From: Puccinia triticina
Taxonomy: Eukaryota > Basidiomycota > Pucciniomycetes > Pucciniales > Pucciniaceae
Direction: 5' to 3'
Assembly (NCBI RefSeq): GCF_026914185.1
Contig: NC_070566.1
Location: 5,890,001 to 5,954,000 of the forward strand
DNA: 64,000 bases
The translations under genes and the position numbers were made by a program. Shown here one piece after another: positions 22,111-34,457 of the stretch; the first letter of the stretch is position 1, and each line of letters starts with the position of its first letter. The notes below the pieces were generated by a model. That model saw nothing but the letters and a program-made list of their open reading frames with translations, did not search any database and was not told where the DNA came from.

Positions 22111-23090
22111 GAGAGCGGGTCCTGCGGCCCCCGGCGAGGACGGGGCGCACGGCCGCCGGGCCGTCCGGGCTCCGAAGACGCCCCATTCGCCCATGCGCGC
22201 CGGCGAAAGCCTCCCAGACGTCGCCGCCCCGCCGGCTGCCATCCAGCCACACATCGACGCAAAAGCCCTGGAGGCCCAGCCACAGGCGGCCGGGCAGCCC
22301 AGGCCGGGGCCCGCAGACTCCAGCCTCCGCGGCCCTCCACTGCACCACGCCCTGGCCCACACGCCCCTGCAACACGCCCCTGTATCCCCCGCATTACCGC
22401 TAGCACACCCCGCAGGGGCCCACACCCGTCGCACAGACGGCTCCCCGCCCCGCGCCTGGAGCCCGGGCCCGGGCCGGCCCGCCGGCTCCCCGCGGACACG
22501 CGTGCACGATCGCAGGGGCAGCCCGGGACCCAGTCGGGCCCAGAACGTGTGGCCGGGCACGCGGCGGCCAGGCGCCCCAGCCCGCCCGTCAAGGCGCCAC
22601 GGCCGCCACACCAATTGGCCGAACACGCCGGCGCCGGCTCGGAAGGCGGCTGGAGATGGGGCCGGGAGGGCTGCCGTGCCCGCGGATGAGCGACTGGACT
22701 GCCCCTGAAGCCCCCCACCTGAGTGGAAACGGCGTGCGAGTGGCGTGCTCATGCGCATCTCTATCCCCCCCACGTCTGGAGCGGCCGCCGACACGGGTGC
22801 CGCCTCCGCTGGCCCGCTGCCGATGCCTCGGCGAGCACACGCAACTCCCGATGCCCTGGACCTGGCCGGCCCGACTCCTTTTCCGCAGGGCCCGGCAGCC
22901 ACAAAGCACCGGACCGGGATCGACGATGTTGCGCCTGAGTGAGCAAGGGTGGCCCACGGCAGACGCTTGCTGAAATGCACGGCTCGGCCAAACTGGTCCC
23001 GCTCCGATCAACGTCCAACGAAGTTGGAAAAACACTCCCGACTAGAAGGAGACTACAACACAGACCAGACACAGCCTCGACCCCAGGAAC

Positions 23091-23472
23091 AGGACCCCGG
23101 AGAGCCCCTACCAAGCCAACATATGTCGCACGTATCCGGGGGACATTTTTTTGCAAAATGCTCCTGATGTAATTCAGCGGATACGTATCCAAATTGAATT
23201 TTTGGCCCAACATGATCCTGATGTGGTCGGTATCTTTTTGGCATTTCCTGGAAACCAAAACTAAATATTTGGGTGTTGGGTTCAATTCCCACCCAAAAAA
23301 GTGTTTTTTCTGCCCAATTGTTCCCTTCACATAGTTATTGTTGAAAATCCTCCTTATGTACACCGTATCTAAACCGGGTCTAATTGGCAAAAACCCAATT
23401 TCCCCCCGTATCCAAAACCCGGAATTCCAGGAATTTACATATGTTGGCTTGGTCGGGGCTTTCCGGGGTCCT
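23091..23472. mobile_element. MITE with 36-bp TIRs and 8-bp TSD
   Basis: Ends AGGACCCCGGAGAGCCCC... and, inverted, AGGACCCCGGAAAGCCCC...; 36 bp match with two differences. The 8-bp duplication CCAGGAAC lies at 23083-23090 and 23473-23480. Length 382 bp. The interior has several GTATCC motifs and no gene. The 8-bp TSD suggests hAT or a similar superfamily; the end sequence differs from the TAGAGA family in this window. It marks the right edge of the GC-rich island. Confidence 0.85.
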
Positions 23473-23480
23473 CCAGGAAC

Positions 23481-24219
23481 CCCCTTCCTCTTTTACAGAC
23501 CTCCACCGCGCTAGCGTGGTTTCACTGGGAGAAAGTTGGATGTGTTTTTCCTTGGTGGTGGGAAGGAATGAAGATTTGAGCAAGGGTTGAATTTGACCTA
23601 GACAATTCCCCATTTGGAGGAAATCTCCATAGCTACTGGAACTGCAAGATCAATGGCACGTCACACAGCTGCTCATACTGATTGGGTTAGGATGATGAGC
23701 ATCCAAGCCGTGTCCACCCGTGCGCATTTTGACATTTTATCACTAATTACTTTGCAAGTGAGAGCTTCCCAAGGAGAGGCTTGCATTCATGGAGACTCAT
23801 ATAAGGGCCTGCTCCTTCATCAAATAATCCATCCCCAGCCATTTTCAACTCGTAACTTTCCTGTCAGGCCCGGCGCCTCCCATCACATCTTTCTTTTCTC
23901 TGCTATCTGCTTGCAAAATATCAGTGACTTCAAGCTTTGTACTTCTTTGCATAAAATTCAACTCCGTTAACACAAGTACTTGTCAATCTTCATAACTTCA
24001 CACTCCTCCCCATATATCCTCCCCTCAACTCAATACCACCACCAGATTTGCTCAACCTTTTGTCAACCCCCTCTCAGTGCTTCAATCCATATAAATATTT
24101 CCCAAGCAATTTCACCTTGCTGTCAAGCTCTGATTTCCCAAGAAGTCTCCCCTCCAGTCTACCTCGCCCCCCCTACTTCAGCCGCCTTCACTTTGATCCA
24201 TCTCACCAGCCCCCAAATC
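23481..24219. other. Gene-free stretch before the first MULE gene
   Basis: AT-richer DNA with pyrimidine-rich tracts leading to the ATG at 24220, likely promoter and leader of the transposase gene. I found no matching terminal inverted repeat here. Confidence 0.4.
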
Positions 24220-27154
24220 ATGTCTAAGACGTACCCTTTTATCGCCGATATTGAAGACGTTGTCCCCGAACCTACCACCTCAGAAATCCCAGCTCTGCAC
24301 GGCATCAAAGTCCACCCCTCGGCCATGCAAATGGTTTGTTGGTTAGGTGGAGCAAGCCCTTCGTTCCCTCAAAACCCTTACTGTTTTTCAATACCAGGCC
24401 ATTCACAAGCCGATGCATATGACTTTGTCAAAGCAATGCAAGCTACGGTTAGATGGACGTACCAGCACGGATATGACAACTATAAAGCTATTGCAGCCGC
24501 GGCTGCCTCTCCAACTCGCTCAGCTGGCCGACCACCTGAGTTCCACTTCAAGCAATTTTACGCCTGTCCGCGCCAAGGCCTGCATGAGGCACCTCTTAAT
24601 TCTCGCAAAGGAGCCTCCGGAAGAAAATGTGGCTGCAAGGCCAGGTTCAATATATCCCATCATCTCGCCACCAACACAATGCGAGTTGAGTGGCACTGGA
24701 AGCACAGCCACAACATTAACACTCTCAAAGACATGCAGGCCACCCGCATCCCTGAGGCTGTGCACAACTGGGTTGTTGAGCGTGTTGATTCAGGCATTGG
24801 GTGGAAAGGAATTCAGAAGCTCCTGACATCCCCGGATATTGATGCTGTAATTTTAACTTCCATTTGTACAACCAAGATGCTGAACAATTTACTGATGCAA
24901 ATCCATTGTATGTTATCAGTTATGCAAGAGTGTTTATGCTGCTCCAGAGGGGCGTCGCATCATGTATGATCTTGTCCACAACCTCATTCGCACCCGCCTC
25001 ATTGCTCCGGCAAGACGGGACCTAAATGTCTTCAACTCGCTGGCCCTCTGGAAATCGTACCTCAACGGAGCTGGATGGCACACCTTTGCCCCGGCACTCA
25101 CCGATTCCGACATGTTTACCTTTGCGATTCAATCCCCGTGGCAACGCGAGATGATGCTTGCACATGGGACCACTATGATTTTTGTTGATGCGACTCACAA
25201 TACAGTCAAAAGCCACTTCCTTTCTGGTGGTCGGAAGGCAAGTTTGTATACGGTGATGATTTGCAATCCAGTCACCGGCAAAGGCTTGCCCGTATGCTGG
25301 GCTTTCACAGGATCGCTTGCAATGTCAGTGTCATTTTCCTACTCCTTGTCGTTGCCATTATGGCCAGAAAACTGATCATCCACCTTCCCCATTCTTCCAT
25401 TTAGTGAGCCAATAGAGCAGATTCTCACATGGCTAAGGCGGACCTCCGGGCTGGTTCCTCATTCCGTCATGAGTGATTGCGCATTGGCAATCAAGTCGGC
25501 AGTCTCCTCAACCTTTAGTGACCTTATGGACGAAGCACCAAGGCACTATTGGTGCATCTTCCACGTCATCAATGCGGTAAAGGCAAAGGCAAGAATCTAC
25601 TTGGGTGTTCGTGCGGCCGAGGCAGTAACTGACTTCTGAAAGCTGATGTATGCATCAACGTACCCAAAAAGCCGAGCAATGGTGTTCCTGAGTAAATGGC
25701 GGGCTATTGACGAATCGTTTGCTGAGTATGTGGACAAACAATGGTACACAAACATCAAGCAATGGTCCATGTTTTACAGAACAGTGCGCAATTGATTTTC
25801 CCTCACAATTCAACAACAAAACAAAACTGAATATCATCTATTTCATCCAAAGACCGCTCATCAGAACATGCATACCAACAACTACACGGAAGCATGGCAC
25901 CTTATACTCAAGTCAAAATTCATTCCGCCACCCAAACGTCGTCGAATCAATGAGCTAACCCAAATCTTTTGTGACGTCATCGAGCCATATTTCAGTCGTG
26001 AGTTCTACCAGGTGGATACCGGGTTTCTAAGACAATGCGCCAATTTATACCAGCAAAAGTCGAAGGATCGCGCAGATGGGTATTCCAAAGAACACTTGGC
26101 ATTGATTGGTGCCGAAATCCACCGGCACCCAGAACATGTGAGTATTTTTTGGCATTGCACGGCACATGGATTGATACAACAGTTCCTAATGTACAAAGCA
26201 CAGTTTGTTGTCTCTTCTTTTTTGGCCCCGGGCTCCCAGTTTTATCACGTTAACTTCAAGCCGGCAGTCGGACTTTCAAAAGCGCGACTGCTGAATTGTA
26301 CCTGCGACCATTTCACTCGGGTTGGCAGTGGTTGCTTACACATGTATTACCTGGCCCAAGAGTACCGCATGTTGGTTGTTGAGGAGGCACCTAGTAACCA
26401 ACACCCCATCGATCCAATCTATGTTGAGAGTGATACGGACGTTGAAGTCGTATCAAATGGGCGACCGAGACCCAAGAGACGAAATTCTCTCGTATTTTCA
26501 CCTCGAGAGTCGATTGTTTCGAAGCGTGGCTGCTTTGACGCGCCATCCATCCCTGCTTTCAGCACATTGCACCCGAACCTTTGTCCTCCACAGATTGAAA
26601 TGCCAACGGCCGGTACCAGTAACGGTGCTTACTCCATCAATGTCCTATCACACTCATCCAGCCCCGACGTCAGTCCAGCTATCGCCAAGAAACCTCATTT
26701 CAGCGGCAATGTTGGAAAGGCACTTAACTCTTCAATGATGATTCTCAAACGAGCAATTGAAGGGATGAAGACGAAGAAGGCAAGACAGGCAATGGCCAAT
26801 GTCACACCACCGGCGACAATGAATCACTTTCAACTCATATGCAATACCCTTCTGCGCCTGGTTGAAGAGCGGTCACAGGGTCATCCCCACACGCTGCCGC
26901 CGGTTTTTTTGGGGATGGGAGATACTTCGCGCTTGAGTAATGCGGAGCTTCGGGTCATTATCAGTGAGATGCAGGGTGTCGTGCTGGCTGCACTGAAGAA
27001 GACACTTGGGTTGCTAAAGGTCGACAAGCACTTGAAGGCGTTTGTGGCAAATTCAAACGAGCTTTCTGTAGCGTCTTTCAAAGAGCAATGCTATGAAGTG
27101 GTTGGGTTACTTGAGGAGGCAAAGGTTCTAGCTGCAAGGGTACAGGTGCGATAG
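24220..27154 (+). pseudogene. MULE (Mutator-like) transposase, one internal stop
   Basis: Exons: 24220-24846, 24920-25323, 25405-25783, 25865 to TAG 27152-27154 (an optional in-frame intron may lie at about 26139-26240); phases agree. N-terminal zinc-binding block (CGCKARFNISHH ... WKHSHN) of FAR1/FLYWCH type. DDE core: MIFVDATHNTV (Asp), SVMSDCALAI (Asp) with HYWCIFHV, and NNYTEAWHLILKS (Glu). SWIM finger CTCDHFTRVGSGCLHMYYL near 26300. A TGA at 25637-25639 replaces what the second copy encodes as Arg (EFRNL), consistent with CGA to TGA. The C-terminal about 250 residues are of unknown function. Inferred inactive. Confidence 0.85.
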
Positions 27155-27925
27155 ATGGTCGTGAGGCGATGGAGATGGATGCGATAAATGGGCACAAGGT
27201 GGGGGAGATGGTATGAAGTGGGAACATCTGCAATCGAGGGAGGGGGGAATGAGCAGCCATTATAAGCAGTGGGGTCTATCTAGGAACTCGCAACTTTGTA
27301 CTTTTGCTGAGGTGATGTCAATCTCATTGCTCGCGTAGATCTTTGTTTCCTGTTTCCTGTGCTGCTCAGTCCCGTCGCTGAATTTGTTTGTTGTTGCCAT
27401 TGGTACTCTGTAGTTACTGTAGCCATCACGACTTTATTAATTTTATGTAACATTCCTTTTTTTGTGTGGTTTTTTTCACGAGGCATCGAATAAAACTTCT
27501 CTAATTCTGTTACGTTGCGGTGATCAGACCAAAAAAAAATGTATCGCGAGGATACGGATGAGCCTTGGGGGAACTCCGGATGAGGTGGTGGAATCCCAGA
27601 TCCCATGTTGACTCATAGATTGGGATGGGAAGTCTATCACAATGGAGCTCTCGGTGCACAGGAGACACTCAATTTTCCTTAAGTCACACAACACTATGAA
27701 GATGCTTGATCTCATAAAGGGACGGAGTTGTTCCTACTCGCACTTCATTGTTACCTTTCATCAATTAGGCCTGGAGCCTCTTCGCTTAATTTGCAATCAT
27801 TCTTGCAATTCAGAACATTTCATTGCTGAAACTTATTATTTGAACTTCATCGCACCCATCAAAACAGATTTCTTGATATTAACTTATATTTCTCATTTTG
27901 CCCTTATCACTTCCGTCAATTTACA

Positions 27926-30900
27926 ATGCAACCAAATAAACAGCCGTTGAAACGACCACGTGTCACCTATCAGCAAAGCAAGATGTCTTTTCCCCTCGTC
28001 GAAGATATCTATAGCATTGTACCGTTGCCATTTGTGCAGGAGGTTCCAGTACCAGCCAGCTTAGAAGACCGTCCCAACGCTTTGCGTCTTGTCCGATATC
28101 TTGGGGGCCGTCCCCCCCCTCTTCCGTCCAATCCATATACGTTTACAATTCCCGGTCACACTCTCAAACATGCCCAAGACTTTGCCCATGCCATGGAAGG
28201 AACTGTGCGTTGGACTACTCAAAAGCAAAAACCCGACAAACACTTGCCTCAATCCAGTTCAGCCGTCAAGGCCGGTCCGGGCAGGCCCACCACGAATTGC
28301 TTCAAACTCGAGTTCAAATGTCCCCGCGCTGGACATGCAATAAGGCCAGTAAACTCACGGAAGACGCACGACTCCCAAAAGATTGGCTGCACCGCACGTT
28401 TCACAATATCCCATCACATCACCACCAACACACTCCGGGTCTTTTGGCTGTGGGAGCACAACCATGACCCTTTCTCTAAAGAGGAGATGTTAATTTGCCG
28501 CGCTCCAAAAGCTGTTGAGAAGTGGCTCAATGATCGAGTGGTCGATGGTTTAGGGTGGGATTCAATTGACCGTCTTTTATATGTGCCTGACTTGTTTGAC
28601 AATGTGAGTAACTTTTACATTCACTTCTTTTTTAACTATTATTTTGGTAATGATTATTGACATCAGCTTCTATCTCCACTTTCAGCTCAATCCTGATGTC
28701 TTCATACCTGAAGCCTCTCGACCCATGTACGATAAAGTAAGAAACTTGCTTCACAAGCGAATCAACATCCTGTCCAAGCGGGACCCAGATGTCTTCAAAT
28801 CCATATCTTTGTGGAACATTGCGCTCATCAAGCTTGGCTGGCACACATATCTCCCTTCACCGGGCGACCCTTCCTCAGTCAACTATCTGTTCGCTTTCCA
28901 ATCCCCATGGCAGAGAAAGATGCTTCTCAGTCATGGGCAGAGTATGCTGATGATCGACAGCACACACAACTCTGTCAGCAATTACTGTTTCCATGACGGT
29001 CGCAAGATCAGCCTGTATACCCTTTTTATTCGAGACCCAGTCACCGGCAAAGGACTACCGGTCTGCTGGGCCTTCACTGCATCGGCAGCGGCGTAAGTAC
29101 TTTATTCATACTCTCAATTTGATTTTAACCCGTCTGACTGGCTCTGAATCACAACGGATGTATCTCTTCAGTGAACCTATTGCGATGGTCCTTCGATGGC
29201 TACGACTCAGCTCGGGGCTTGTGCCGCAAGCAATCATGAGCGATTGCGCGTTGGCTATTTACAATGCCGTTGCTGATGTGTACTCGGACCTCGGAACCCA
29301 AGGTCCAAAGCACTACTGGTGCATATTTCACGTCATCAAGGCCTGCAAAGGAGTGGCAGGTCAATACTTGCAAGATCTGGCTGCAGAGGCAGTCTCAGAA
29401 TTCCGCAATTTGCTGCATTGTTGCTCACCTCATCTGGAGACGCGCTGGCGAGCATTTTCAGAAAAGTGGAGGGTTGTCAGCCCTGCTTTTGGAAAGTATT
29501 TGGAGGACCAGTGGCACTCTCACTACGAAAACTGGGCCATTTTCTACCGGACCGTATGTCGTATTCACCTCCCTATTTCCCTGTGTATCATTTCTGCAGC
29601 CCCGCTAATTTGAATGACATCGTTCTTCCATACATTATAAATGTACACAAAACTCATCACATAGACTTTGCATCAAGGGGTGCACACAAACAACTATGTA
29701 GAAAGCTGGCACAACATATTGAAATCTAAGTACATTCCAGGACCCGAACGTCGTCGAATCGATGCAGTCATCCAAATTTTCAAGGACGAGGTGCTGCCGA
29801 GGTATCAAAGGGAGCATGTTTGTGTTGAGATGGGCTTTTGAAAGCAACAGACCAGCAAATTTCAGCTCCATGCAAAAGTGCTTGGCGAGGGATACACACG
29901 GTCATTCTTAGCTTTCATTGGGGTTCAATTTTTTGCCTTTCCTACCTATGTAAGCAACCTACAGGCTTGCTGAACTGCTGGTGGCGCACTGTCGCTGATC
30001 ACTGACTTACGTGCATCGATGCAGTATCAAATTGGTTCCTTCACCAATCCGACTCTTCGCTCGTACACAGTTGCTTATGAACCAGGAGCAGGTTCAAGGA
30101 AAGGGAGACTTACTGGTTGCACCTGCCTCCACTTTGCACGGTCTGGAAGTGGGTGCAAGCACATGTACTTCATTGCCAAGGACCAACAGTTACTAGTTGT
30201 CGAACGAGTTACTGCGCTGGTACAAGAGGAGTACCCACGCGACCGGATGGGCATGGAAATACAACCTGCCCTTCCAATAACGCTCGATTCGGATGTCGAG
30301 GTGATGCAGGATGGATCTGATGTGGAGGTGTTGAATCCCACAACTTATCGGCAATTGCGCGACCAACCCAACATCTTGTACACTGATGTGGAGGTGTTGA
30401 ATCCCACAACTTATTGGCAATCGCGCGACCAACCCAACATCTCGTACACAATGGCTCCACATCCGAGCATCCCTGTTCCCATCGCTTACCCACCGGTCTT
30501 GCTGGATACTCACAGCGGTACAATTCCCTGCCACAAGGTTGAGAGGATTGTCAAACTTGACAAATACTTGGCATCTTCAGCGCTGGAAAAGGCCGACCTA
30601 ATAATGTCGACTAAGAAAAACCGTTGCAGCATGCTAGAGAAAGCATCAATCATGGAAATCAATCTTTTCAGAGCTGCGTGCAAGGAGGTACTAAATATGG
30701 TTGAGTTGAGGTGTCGAGGAATCCGTACCACCAAATTATCTCCGGCGATGCCAGTTGCAGATGTGGCAGTCTTGGGGCGTGTGGAGATGGATGGACTTCT
30801 AGCCCGTTGGCAAGACGAGGGATGCAAGTTTTTGAAGCGGACAATAACACTCTTGAACAATGCCAAGCACCAAAAGCAGTTTGTCGAGGGTTCTTCTGTG

Positions 30901-30996
30901 GAGTCGATTGAAGTATTCAAGAAGAAATCATTTGCGATAATTGGAATGGTCGAGAACACCTGTAGTGGCATGAAGACAAGGGTACAGATACGTTGA
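27926..30996 (+). pseudogene. MULE transposase, diverged paralogue of the preceding gene
   Basis: Exons: 27926-28603, 28686-29092, 29172-29553, 29665-29949, 30025 to TGA 30994-30996; all phases agree. Same domain order as the first copy: zinc block (IGCTARFTISHH ... WEHNHD), DDE core MLMIDSTHNSV, AIMSDCALAI with HYWCIFHV, NNYVESWHNILKS, and SWIM CTCLHFARSGSGCKHMYFI. A TGA at 29839-29841 interrupts exon 4. The translation start could also be ATG 27981, which aligns with the start of the first copy. The two proteins are clearly homologous but well diverged, so this is not a recent tandem duplication. Confidence 0.85.
30319..30450 (+). repeat. 66-bp in-frame duplication in the second MULE gene
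   Basis: Two adjacent 66-bp copies (30319-30384, 30385-30450) encode DVEVLNPTTY(R/W)Q... twice, 22 residues each, right after the SWIM finger region. The frame is maintained. Confidence 0.9.
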
Positions 30997-31337
30997 GGAG
31001 CTATGGTGACATGAAGTGATGAGCGGCCCTAGTATGAGGAAGGTGCGAAAGAATGAGGAGCATGGCGGAGGGTAACGGGAGCGTGAACACGAGTTGCTTA
31101 TATTGCAAAGGTGCTTATCACGGTGGATTGAACTTTGTATTTTTCCTTGCATTTGTGTGGGCAGGGCTCATCCTGGCTCATCTCATCTTCATGGCCGTTG
31201 CCTGCCGTTGCTGTCTTACGATTATCCAACAATTGTCAATCTCTAGTTGTTAAGCCACTTTTTTCTCCTACTTCATTTGCGTTGCAAAGATTGCCAATTT
31301 CTATTTAATTCATTACAATTAAAGAAGTTTTATTCGG

Positions 31338-31990
31338 GGGTGCTTTTTTCACTGTACTTGTTTTTTTTGGCTTTCTTCGCCAATCTGCAACCAATTTCAT
31401 TTATGATTAGTTGGGCTACATTCAGGCATGCAGATTTGAGGCTTTCAATCATCTTACTCTTGGATTTGAAAGCGCATGTCATTTGGTATGCTGGGACGAT
31501 CAACTTGCTTGGCTGATCTCCAGGGCCGACATCCTTGTGCCCGTCAGCCGGGCTGTACCAGACCCTCCAGATGGGGACTAGTGTTACATACATCAGTTGG
31601 ACAATATTTCTGTTTCGGGATCCGCTTTCAAGCATTGATCTTTGTACTTATCTCATGGAGTGGAAAAGTTGAACGGTGTACAGGCTCCAGGTGGAACAGG
31701 AGTTTCATGCATCTGTGATTCTGTATGTTTCCAAATCATATTTTTTGATTTTTTGGCCTCATGTTCTTCTCATCCAAAAAAAATGGTGTTCCCCGGGGAA
31801 TTCCCGCGGAATGGGGTTCGGGATGTCCCTCATGCCCCGTCCCGAACCCCGGGTCACAGCTCCAGGGGGGTCTATTGTGGGTCCAGGGCTTCCGGCCCAG
31901 AACCAACCAGATTGAACACTATCTAGTAGAAGGTACATCTATCAATTTCTTTGGATCGAGGCGTGATGAGTTTGAAAATGCTAACTGATG
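31338..31990. other. Gene-free stretch with a strong hairpin
   Basis: No supported gene. GGGGTTCGGGA (31813-31823) pairs with TCCCGAACCCC (31840-31850), giving an 11-bp perfect stem. The region links the MULE element with the gene that follows. Confidence 0.45.
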
Positions 31991-31996
31991 TGTATC

Positions 31997-32756
31997 TTGA
32001 TGTTTAGATAATCCCGGATCTCGTTCAGAACACATCATCATCACTCGTGCTCTTCATCCCGAGAAGACCGACCGGGCTTTTTGAAATGGCTGAACGAACT
32101 TGCTCTGCTCAAGGTGAGAGGGACTGCACAACTGCATCAACCGACAAGTAGATCCAGCCTAGAAACTGATCATCCACGGTTGATGCTGACCAGTGCAAAA
32201 GAGACACGATCTGATTGTTCTCCAGCAGACCTTCAGAGAGATGTCCGAGCATATTGACGACATACTAGCGCATATCATCGCGCGCCCAATCAAAAATCCC
32301 AATGATCCAAACTTCCGCCCGTTCCAACTCTTAATTCCGATGTTCAAGCTCGCCAGAATCCTCCTCAACAAGCTCTCAAAATCGACGATTGCCAGAACCC
32401 ATCCCTTGGAACAAATGTGCCCCGAGGTCCTTCGGTCCTTCTCCGACGAAATAACCTGTGACTCACTCTATAAATCTATGCTGCCTGATCTTACCAGCTT
32501 CGAAGGCCAATTCAATGGGTATGTGGCGGAAGGAATCTCTATCAGATTTCAATCAGCTGCTGGTATCATCAGCCAATATTACTGCAATCAAGAAGGTACT
32601 GCCACCACTACTACTCCGGAAGCGATGGCCTCAGCAGACTCTCTTCAAGGCTTTCCTCAATGGCTGGATCTTTGGAGTAAAGTTTACCACAGTTATGTTG
32701 ACCGTATCAGTGGATTGTACCGAGTTCCCAGGCATGTTTGGGATCCTTGGAGTTAA
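31997..32756 (+). CDS. Lineage-specific family protein, copy A (partial model)
   Basis: No recognised domain. The main exon (about 32192-32756) encodes a helical protein: LQQTFREMSEHIDDILAHII, DPNFRPFQ, ILLNKLSKSTI, ADSLQGFPQWLDLW, ending TAA. An upstream exon (about 31997-32112, HIIITRALHPEKTDRA ... LNELALLK) ends at a GTGAGA donor. The frame inside that exon is disturbed by about one base. A paralogue with the same exon order and motifs lies at 44175-44985 on the other strand. The true 5' end is not found. Shared conserved blocks argue for a real protein family rather than chance frames. Confidence 0.5.
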
Positions 32757-34457
32757 CAATTGCTTTAGGAAAAAGAAAGAGAAATGCTCACCTAGCTCGG
32801 TAGAACAGTAATGTCATCCCGCCTTCTCTATGCAATGTGGTGGAGACTGGAAGCAGCAGGGATGAGAATTCCTTCCATTTACCTAATTGGTGACATCTCT
32901 TTTGTGAAAAGACTTTATATGCAGACTTCTTGTCCAGCACGGTGATCTGGTCAAGCTTTGTCATTCTTGCCTGGACATATGCAGTTGGGCTGGGATGGAT
33001 CCACACTGTCCGCAAAGGAGTTTGCACCGGCCGTGTGATCATTTTATGCTTGCCCAGTGGTCACCCTGAAGTTGCCCCAGTGCAGTTACATCCCGGCAGT
33101 GATATGTATATCTCCTGTCTAATTTAATTCATTGATGCCAGCAGTTGACAGCAAAGTTTGTGGTCATCTGACAGGATCGGAAGATAGCAATCAGGATGAA
33201 TAGGCAAGGGAAGGAACTAGCTGAAAAGAAAAACTAGGAGCAAATAGATGCTGAAATATTCATTCAAGTGAAACCACCAGCAGGCTGGTGTGGTAGAATT
33301 TCCACTTGGCAATAGCATGGGTGGGAATGCACAAACAGCTGAGCTCAGAGTGCATTCAGTGACATAAGCACAGAGGATGATGTCAGAAAAGCTTACAGAA
33401 AGTCACACACAGATCAGATGTTGAGCAGATTGCAGACCATGGGATTTGGATCAGGTGGCAAACCAGAGAAGATGGGGAGGGCTAGACTGCGGCGGACCAA
33501 ACACAAGGACTGATAGCAGTGGCACATCAGTGGGTGAGCCAGGGCAGCTGAAGCGGGTGGAACTGGGGTGGAGGCGCTGGTGAGAGACTGACTGAGGGGG
33601 GCTAGGAAGAGGAAGTGGGAGGTCAAGCGTTGGAGAGGAGCAGAGCCTGGGAAAATGATGTGCCAAAATCTGGTGGAGATGACAGACTAGTGCGGGAAAG
33701 TATTAGATTGTGGGATCAGGTGGGAGCGGAGATGCGTGTGGAGGCCCATGGTTTCTCTTCTCTTTTCCTTTTCATCATCATTGTACACACAACTTATGGA
33801 TGTACTAGAGTATTAGAAGAGTTTTATGTGTCCCTTATATTGATTACTTGTTGGATTGCTATTGCGGACCTGTGCTTGCAGAGTGAAGATCTTCTTCACT
33901 TGCGGATTATTACACTATAGATCAGGCTCATTGTGGAGCACTGAAGGCTAGTGGAAAGTAGCAGTGCGGTGCCAAGACATTGATAATCACTCAGCCTGGA
34001 TATAAATCTGGAAAGTCAGATCTGAGCCAACAGATTTAAAATTTTGCAGGGAAATCTAGGTCCCCAAAGCTCTCCAAAGTGATCCAGAGTTCCAGATTTC
34101 AGATTTCCCTGCAAAATTTGAAATTCCAGATTTATTCAAAGTTCATCAGAAGTCCTCCATTTCCCTGTGAAATCTAAAATTCCAGATTTATTCAAATTTG
34201 ACGGGAAGTGGAGGACTTCCTGTTGATCTGGAAAGTCAGATATGAGCTGCCAGATTAGGGCTAGGCCCCAACCCAAGGCTAGTCGGGTATACCCAACTAC
34301 ATGACCTGGTTGGCTGGAGCACAGGATTCTTTTAGGGTTTTTACCCAAGCAGATATCTTAGGTGTATAACTCGCATGGAGTCTTGGAATAGATCACAGAC
34401 CAACTTTCCATTACAAAACTTTGATAAAATGAAATAAGAGTAGGAGTGGCTGAGTTG
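32757..34457. other. Gene-free AT-rich stretch with inverted repeats
   Basis: No supported gene. In 34008-34250, AAATTTTGCAGGGAAATCT (34039-34057) pairs perfectly with 34101-34119, a second hairpin uses GAAGTCCTCCA/TGGAGGACTTC, and CTGGAAAGTCAGAT is a direct repeat near 34008 and 34228. This may be a small non-autonomous element; its limits are unclear. Confidence 0.4.

Larger units (their letters stand above)
17910..23090. other. GC-rich island around glycerol kinase
   Basis: Base composition changes abruptly to strongly GC-rich from just after the MITE at 17906 to just before the MITE at 23091. It includes the glycerol kinase gene, about 0.9 kb on its 3' side and about 1.7 kb on its 5' side. 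Outside the kinase many long open frames exist on several strands at once (for example 17895-18638 plus, 21513-22718 and 21997-22980 minus), as expected from GC richness; none has a recognisable domain. The flanks may hold promoter DNA or unrecognised exons. Confidence 0.6.
27486..31337 (+). mobile_element. Second MULE element, tentative limits
   Basis: CGAATAAAACTTCT at 27486-27499 is repeated in inverted form at 31324-31337, and similarity continues inwards (CTAATTCT against TTAATTGT). It brackets the second transposase gene with about 430 bp and 330 bp to spare, so I take it as a short terminal inverted repeat. No 8-11 bp target duplication was found outside, so the limits are uncertain. 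The first MULE gene would then belong to a separate element whose ends I could not find. Confidence 0.4.

Noticed and set aside
21513..22980. Long minus-strand open frames of 327 and 401 residues upstream of glycerol kinase
   Set aside because: The DNA is so GC-rich that several overlapping frames are open on both strands; composition is Arg/Gly/Ala-rich and no domain or intron pattern supports a gene.
23260..23300. tRNA T-arm-like word GGGTTCAATTCCC
   Set aside because: No matching acceptor, D or anticodon arms around it, and it lies inside a MITE.
24220..30996. Recent tandem duplication of the MULE gene
   Set aside because: The two proteins differ throughout and the intergenic sequences are unlike, so duplication, if any, is old.
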